Source: Platycnemis pennipes
Taxonomy: Eukaryota > Arthropoda > Insecta > Odonata > Platycnemididae
Assembly: GCA_933228895.1 (NCBI GenBank)
Contig: OW121849.1
Location: forward strand, 126,112,849 to 126,176,848
Reading direction: 5' to 3'
DNA: 64,000 nucleotides
Shown here: positions 58,130 to 64,000 of the stretch, one piece after another
Layout of the letters: every line of letters starts with the position of its first letter
Position numbering within the stretch: the stretch's first letter is position 1
Made by a program: the position numbers and the translations under genes
The notes under the pieces: model-generated
What the model saw: the letters and a program-made list of their open reading frames with translations, nothing else
What the model was told of the DNA's origin: nothing
Databases searched by the model: none

Positions 58130-59678
58130 GTAAATTGATGGTACTTTCTGATGGTAAATTGAAATTTTTGATGGCCATTTAAATATATTTTTCATTGGGT
58201 GTTACATAAAACGTGCCAGTTTTTGACGGTCTTTGAAGAAAGTGCCGACTTTGATGATTTGTAACCCAACAACAGGTTGTTCAATGACATCTAAGGTTTG
58301 AACATGTTTACCATGTATTCGGCAGTCCCAAGATCCTCTCCAGTTACGCAGGGATCATAGGTCACAAGGTTTAGGCAAGCTAAAAGGGGCAACAAATGTG
58401 ACGTAATTGGATGACAAAGTAGGGTCCCTAGATCCCTCTTCTCATCAGTTGACATCCGAGGGATACAGGGGGGACAAAGATCATGATGTCTATAAGAGCA
58501 ATTCGAGGCAACAAATGTGTCATATCCAACCTTTCAATGCAGACCAAGTCTGCTCCAAGATTCCTCTTGTCATCCTATTTCCTTCAAGGGTTACACTGGA
58601 GGTACATTCAACAACCTCACCTAGCCACTCCTTTTCTCTTTGGCTTGGGTTCAGGGTTAGTCATGATGGTTAGAACACTATCTTTTGATGAAGACTAATA
58701 TAATCGAAATTCACACATTGAAAGGAAGACCTTAACCATCCACTTTGGCAACCATTTAAACCTATGACACGTCTATGCCTATGATTTGTCACATTTGTTG
58801 CCCCGAAGTGCTTTTATCACCTCTGCGACCTAAACTGTACCCTTTCATGTGTCACGGTTGTTTCTCAAAAATAAAAGTGATTCCATCCTGTTCCTCATGC
58901 CCAAAAACTCATAGATTGAAATTATGTCAAAAAACATCTAACTTTCTTGTATCTCAATGTTTTTTACAAACCAAAATTTGAATTTTGTTTTGGACATAAA
59001 TTTGAATTTTGTTTTGGACCTTCACATGGTCAAAAAAGTTTTTAAGATGATGTTTAACAAAGGTAAAACCTTTTTCTATCCTGGTACCAAATTATATCAA
59101 AGTGTGACGGATGGAAGTGTCCAAAATTCAAGGTCGAAAATGACACAATCAATGGAAAACTCTGCATAAAAACATCGAGTTGAGCTGTTACTTTCCTTCT
59201 CCTGTACTTAGAATAGCAGCCATATACTGAGCAAGTACTAGCCATTTCTCAGTCTCTGCTGAACTGTTTTTTCTTTTCTGTAAGAAACATGACTAATTTA
59301 CAGTAAAACACTCTTCGCACTAAACTGTCATGGGTAGAGGTAAGATGGCAGCATACGATGTCGTGCAGGGTGCGTTCTGTTGGCTTCAAGCCCCCCTCTT
59401 TACACGATACATTGCACTGCCTATCCATATCTCTGCATCTGTGAACTGGGACCTTTTTCTTCTTAAGTAGCATTTATCTGTTAGTACATGTATGTCTTGC
59501 ATATTTTATGATTATTCAACCACTGTCACCTATCCTCGAAATGGATTTCAGGTTGTTCAGCAATGCAGAAATCCAATAATTAACTTTCTACAGTTAACAA
59601 TTAGGGTGAAATACAGGAAATGTTTTTCTCACCAAACGTAGACAACTCACTACAGAATAATGCTCAAAACCCACTCAC
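58130..59678. other. XRCC5: Ku80 intron stretch with no supported gene
   Basis: Contains a short direct repeat (AATTTGAATTTTGTTTTGGA twice near 58977-59020). Other open frames are unsupported. The Ku80 donor at 59678 ends this stretch. Confidence 0.5.
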
Positions 59679-59757
59679 CTTTTCCACCACAGTTATGGCC
59701 TCGGTGATCTCATTGTTCAGTTGAGCCATTGCAGGGTCATCAGAAATTTTTGGATGG
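59679..59757 (-). CDS. XRCC5: Ku80, first exon inside the window (internal)
   Basis: 79 nt with acceptor ATTTTACAG and donor GTGAGT. The first base closes a codon begun upstream. It encodes HPKISDDPAMAQLNNEITEA then ITVVEK, corresponding to the segment between the von Willebrand-type domain and the beta-barrel (human ISDQQKAGLEIVKMVMISLE region). Ku80 with Ku70 binds double-strand break ends and starts non-homologous end joining. Ten exons here encode about 590 residues. The N-terminal domain exons were not found between 59757 and 64000, so they lie further right. Confidence 0.82.
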
Positions 59758-59884
59758 CTGTAAAATAATTTCATTTTACTATATGGAAACCATATTCTGA
59801 ATAAATACAAGAAAGAGTCGACCAAACAAAACAACCAATAAATTCAAGATAAGGTCATTTAACCCAAAAATTATAAAAAAGGTA

Positions 59885-61957
59885 CAGTACACTCTCGATA
59901 ATACGAAGCACGAAAATACGAAGTTTCGATTATACGTAGCAAAAAGGCCGGTCCCGACGAAAAGCCTATAGTAATAACATGGCAGTATTCGAAAATAAGA
60001 ATTTTTCGAATTTCCGAACTACGGACCCGGTCCCCAGAAACAAATAGAATTCTATTTGTTCTATTCTTTTTACGAATCTCGGCGAAAAACTGCTTCAGCA
60101 AAACTATTTTTGACTGCGTAGACACCTAAAAAATCAGTGCTGCTGATTGCGGTGCATCAAAAATGAAGAGTGTGAATAGTAGTGCATTCACCTCCCACAT
60201 ATGCCAGTATCTCTCCATCATTTTCCGCATGTAACTCCGCGTACCATTTAGACCTTGAGAAATGTTGAAATCTTAGTTAATGCCATTATTTATAGTGGTT
60301 CTTTTTTGTTTTAACTTTTATCTGCACTTTCATAATGCGCACTGTTCTCTTTTGATTAAAGCTTACGTATGATGGCACATACCATGCTCGCTGCCGTGCG
60401 CCTGGAATTAAGGCAGTTCAAATTCTCCGTGAACCCTACTTCGTCCTTTAAGGCGAGCAATCCTAGCTCAGCTCTTTGTGAAGGGACTGTCCGCTACAGG
60501 CCTACAAACAGGCGCGAAATCCAGGTGACCTCACCCGTATTCGGCTCCGCCCGTGTGATATAGACGCCCGACCGTGCCCGTTCGGCCCCGGATGCTCGCA
60601 CACTAGGCTGGTGCCCAGGTTGCTCACACAAACTGAGAGGAGGGGTGGCAAAAGAGTGAACGAAAAATATTACGAACAGCAAAGACCCTTGAGAAAGATA
60701 CGCGGCAGTGACGATCTTAGGGCGGTCTCCCACCCAGTCGACGGGTGACCGCCTATACTCGCCAGGTTCGCCGTTAGGTCACATTCGTGATCCTTCTGAA
60801 AAGTTCATCAAATGTCTTCGGGTTGGGCATCTCTCTTTATCTCTCACACACAGGCGGGCGAACTTCGTCTGTATTTTGCCCCGTGTGCAGGCCTTTAGTA
60901 TCTTTGTCTCTCTTCTTGCCGAGCTTGAAGGAGGGGAGGGAATGGGTGGATGGCGTCATGAAACGTCTGGGAGGTTCCTTCCTCTGCTTCTGGTAAACCC
61001 TGGGGGGCACGTGAGGGTGCTGATTGGAATCGCTTCGGGTGATGTGGAATGGGGAGGGTCAGGGATGCTGCGTCCTTCGATATCGGGAGGGTCTTCGACC
61101 CCTCCTCTCACACTCTAACACCGCTAGACCATCCACTTCGCTTCCCCCTCGAAGATCAACCCGTAAGCAAAGGACGTTTCATCCCTGTCCCTCCCCATTA
61201 CACTCAGCACCTAAAGGAATTCCTATCAACCATCCACACGGGCCCCCCAGGGTTGCCCAGAAGAAGAGGAAGGAACGTCACAGATGTTCCGCAACGTTAT
61301 TCCCCCACCCCCTTCAAGCTCAGCAAGACTGATAAAGATACACCCGCAACTGGGACAACCTCCTCTTCCTCTTCACAACCGGACCCTTTTCCCCACGCAC
61401 CGTAAACCCTAACTCCCCAGCTGCCCTTGAGGAGACGATGCGGAAAAGATGCTGAATCACGCCTAATTTGTCATCAAGGTCTTAGTGGTAGAATAGAAAC
61501 AATATTGCCTCCCAAATTCATTTATTACGCTTACGATATGGAAGATGCTACAAGCTGCCATCCTAACAGCGTAGATGTATGAAGCAAATTTCTATTTTTA
61601 GCGTCCGTCCCAGATTCCTGTCTCTACCGACTTCCTGAAAATAAAATTCATATTACAAAATGTTCAACTTATGTTTATAGTTTTCGATCCCAGGACGAAA
61701 TTTTGCCAACATTACGATCGCTGACTTCAAAGCATTGAAATAGCAAATACAAGTAGGTACTTATTTTACGATCTCAGAAGACATGCGGCTTTTGAAATGC
61801 TTTCACGATCGATCACAGAAGTTATACATTCTTGCCCAAGAGAATAAAAGTAAGAAAAAACAAAGATACATTTTTTTTCACGGCTTTTTAAAAATGTTCG
61901 TAATTACGAAGTGCAGATTTTCCGGTCCCGCTGACTTCGTATTATCGAGAGTTACTG
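59885..61957. mobile_element. TA-flanked inverted-repeat element with nested GC-rich insert
   Basis: Left CAGTACACTCTCGATAATAC follows TA (59883-59884). Right GTATTATCGAGAGTTACTG precedes TA (61958-61959). Inner CCGGTCCCG blocks are also mirrored. Similar GGTCCCGAC motifs near the ends of 2729-5666 suggest a related family. It carries the hAT-type relative at 60495-60897 and further GC-rich sequence to about 61400. No transposase was seen. Confidence 0.75.
60495..60897. mobile_element. hAT-type MITE, inverted relative of 41431-41879
   Basis: Ends TACAGGCCTACAAACAGGCG and GTGTGCAGGCCTTTA. The body is a reverse-complement match to 41431-41879 (CGACGGGTGACCGCC, a TTTTTCGCTCAC complement and a CGAAGACATTTGA complement). 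A clean 8-bp duplication is not visible, so it is older or was inserted with damage. Confidence 0.7.
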
Positions 61958-61973
61958 TACCTATTACATTGTA

Positions 61974-64000
61974 GGGGAGGGTGGGGCACAATGAAACAGT
62001 CGGTGCACCGAGCGAACCGAAAGGTCTAGTGCAACGGGATTCCGACAGAGAGAGCTGAGAGCGACCACAAACTAAGCCAGCTATCGCGCCCTTTCCACTA
62101 GTTGCACACATTCACCGTAGGGAGTGAAAGAAATCAAAATGGCTCGTATGGGGTTCTTTGAAACAGAGGCGTTCAGGGCACAATGAAATGTTTCATGGAG
62201 CCCCATGTGTTTTTCACTGTGCAGTAAGCAGTTGTTTTTTTCTCGTTTTATTTCAGAATGGTGCGAAATCGACAGTGGAAAACCAGCAAGGGACTCTTTG
62301 TTGAAGATGACATGAAGGCAGCAGTGGAAATGGGTCTTGGGTGGATGCAGTGTGAGACCTGCTGCTGCTCTACCGAGTGTGAATCATGTCACATTATCAT
62401 GGTCCTCTATCATGGGGAAAGAAGAAAGTAGCAGGCATTGACTGGTTTTATAATTTTTTGAAAAGGTACCCCAAACTCACCAAAAGAACCTCTGAGGCTT
62501 GCAGCTTGTCTTGTGCTACTTCTTCCACCAAAGAGAATGTAAATCTGTTCTTCAATAATTTGGAAATGTTGTACAAACAGCATCCAGAATTTGGTGATGG
62601 GACAAGGGTGTTCAATTTAGATGAAACAGCCACATCAACTGTACAAAAACCCCAACGAATAGTGGCTGAAAAAGGCATCAAGCAAGTGTACAAAGCTACA
62701 AGTGGAGAAAAAGGCACTAACGTCACCACAGTATCCATAATTTCTGTATCTGGCAGCACTATTCCTCCAGTCATGATTTTTCCACGTGTCCATTTTAAGG
62801 AGCATATGACTCAAGAAGCATCTCCAGGCACACTAGGCTTAGCCACCCCTACCGGTTGGATGACATCAGAACTATTTGTCAAATTTATTAAGCATTTCAT
62901 TCGCTACACCTGCAGTTCTGGAGAGAACCCTACTCTATTAATTTATGACAACGTAGAAAGCCATTTGTCCCTGAAGGCTCTCATGCTATGCAAGAAAAAT
63001 GGAGTTTCAGTTTTGACTTTACCTCCCCATTCATCCAATAAAATTCAACCACTGGATGTTGCACTTTTTGAGCCTTTTAAGACTTATTATAATGCAGCTC
63101 TTGACTCTTGGATGATGCAAAACCCTGGGAAAACAGCTTCAATTTATAATACATCATCCTTCAAGAACACAGCTCATCAGATAAGCATGATGCCTTCCAA
63201 TATAATTGCAGGTTAAAAAAAAAGTGGGATACATCCATTTGATTGACATGTTTTTACCGAAGTAGACTTCTTGTGCAATCATGTGACTGATCAACTGCCT
63301 GCTGGCACTGTGGATGATCAACCACCCAAGACACATGGTTATACTGTGCCAAGTGAGTCGCCCAATGGTTCCCTCCCACAAGTAGAAGAAGGAGCAGCTT
63401 CATATCATGCAGACATCAGTTCCCTTGATCCAGGAGCTGGTCCTAGTCAAGGTTTCCTCTCTCCTGAAGATTTTTGTGGTTATCCAAAAGCAGGAGAATG
63501 CAAAACTTATCGACAGTCGAGGAAGAAAGGCAAGAGTATGATAGCTATTAGTACTCCAGAAATTAGAGCCATTGCAGAAAAGAAGCCAGTTCCACTTTCC
63601 ATGAAGAAGGCAACCAAAAGGAGGTTGTTTGGACCAAAGAACAAAAAATCTGCACAAACAAAGGACAAACAAAAGTCTAATTTGGCAAACATTCATCAGA
63701 GGATGACGATGAAGATGTTCAATATGTAGACACGGACAACGATATGGACATGGATGAGGATTTGTTTGCTGTTGGGCCTGATCATTTTGCAGAATTGTTC
63801 TGTCTTCCTGTTTTAGATGATTAAGTCTTAGTTGAATTCAAAACTAGAAGCCAATCCAAATTCTACGTTGGTTGAATCACCGAGATGAAAGATGATGAGG
63901 GAGACTACGAGGTCAAATTCCTACGATACCAAAAATGCAACACCTTCGTGAAGCCTCCTGTAGATGACATTGCCTTGGTTAATGGCACAGACATAAAGAT
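61974..64000 (+). mobile_element. pogo-like DNA transposon, right end outside the window
   Basis: The left end is TA then GGGGAGGGTGGGGCACAATG at 61972 onward, a form typical of pogo-group ends. A broken transposase follows on the plus strand. The right end is beyond 64000. Confidence 0.7.
62258..63960 (+). pseudogene. pogo/Tigger-like DDE transposase, frameshifted
   Basis: ATG 62258 (MVRNRQWKTSKGLF) starts the N-terminal helix-turn-helix, which breaks off after about 50 codons. The main frame 62386-63216 holds the DDE_1 domain: FNLDETATST (first Asp), LLIYDNVESHLS (second Asp), LPPHSSNKIQPLDVALFEPF (third Asp, DDD type). A shift in the A-run at 63214-63223 separates the next frame (63271-63729), which has FLSPEDFCGYPKAGECKT. 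A further shift leads to an acidic tail (DNDMDMDEDLFAVGPDHFAE) ending at TAA 63822. A degenerate EVKFLRYQKCNTFVKPP block lies near 63920. Confidence 0.85.

Noticed and set aside
60708..61405. Overlapping 102-136 codon frames
   Set aside because: GC-rich transposon-derived sequence; no family resemblance and conflicting frames.

Overview
The window looks like arthropod, most likely insect, nuclear DNA: AT-rich, long introns with GT-AG splice sites, and a dense load of DNA transposons, short TTAA-flanked elements, tRNA-derived SINE pieces and decayed LINE, LTR and Penelope-like remnants. The species cannot be named from the sequence. No bacterial or organellar features are seen, and no CRISPR array or complete RNA gene was found.

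Three host genes can be supported. (1) 10281-10807, minus strand: the first two coding exons of a gene whose N-terminus matches translation elongation factor 1 delta (eEF1B delta); the second exon is an unusual Pro/Lys-rich stretch and the exchange-factor domain is not in the window. (2) 11293-18391, plus strand: a complete three-exon CHRAC1/CHRAC-15-like histone-fold gene of 120 codons, divergent from gene 1 across about 485 bp. (3) 59757-26963 (perhaps to 23855), minus strand: ten exons of Ku80 (XRCC5), from just before the Ku beta-barrel through the C-terminal domain. Its N-terminal von Willebrand-type domain lies beyond the right edge. Every Ku80 exon boundary named here keeps the reading frame. 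CHRAC1 and Ku80 converge on about 18.4-27 kb.

Most other recognisable content is mobile DNA, much of it nested in Ku80 introns. The main items are: TA-flanked, Tigger/pogo-style inverted-repeat elements at 2729-5666, 6509-8283, 24814-24986, 47385-48974 and 59885-61957; six TTAA-flanked (piggyBac-style) elements; a hAT element at 28238-31833 with 8-bp target duplications whose transposase is split by a 1.47-kb foldback-like element built of short tandem repeats in opposite orientations; a 5.5-kb unclassified element with about 100-bp inverted ends at 36703-42212; a broken Ty3/gypsy-like LTR element at 49212-53117; and a pogo-like DDE transposase running off the right end. An 18-bp array, several near-perfect palindromes and a head-to-head SINE pair complete the picture.

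The host genes have separate roles: eEF1 delta in translation, CHRAC1 in chromatin remodelling and Ku80 in DNA end joining. The most unusual structure is the foldback-like insertion inside the hAT transposase, with the 5.5-kb element and the eEF1 delta-like second exon next.
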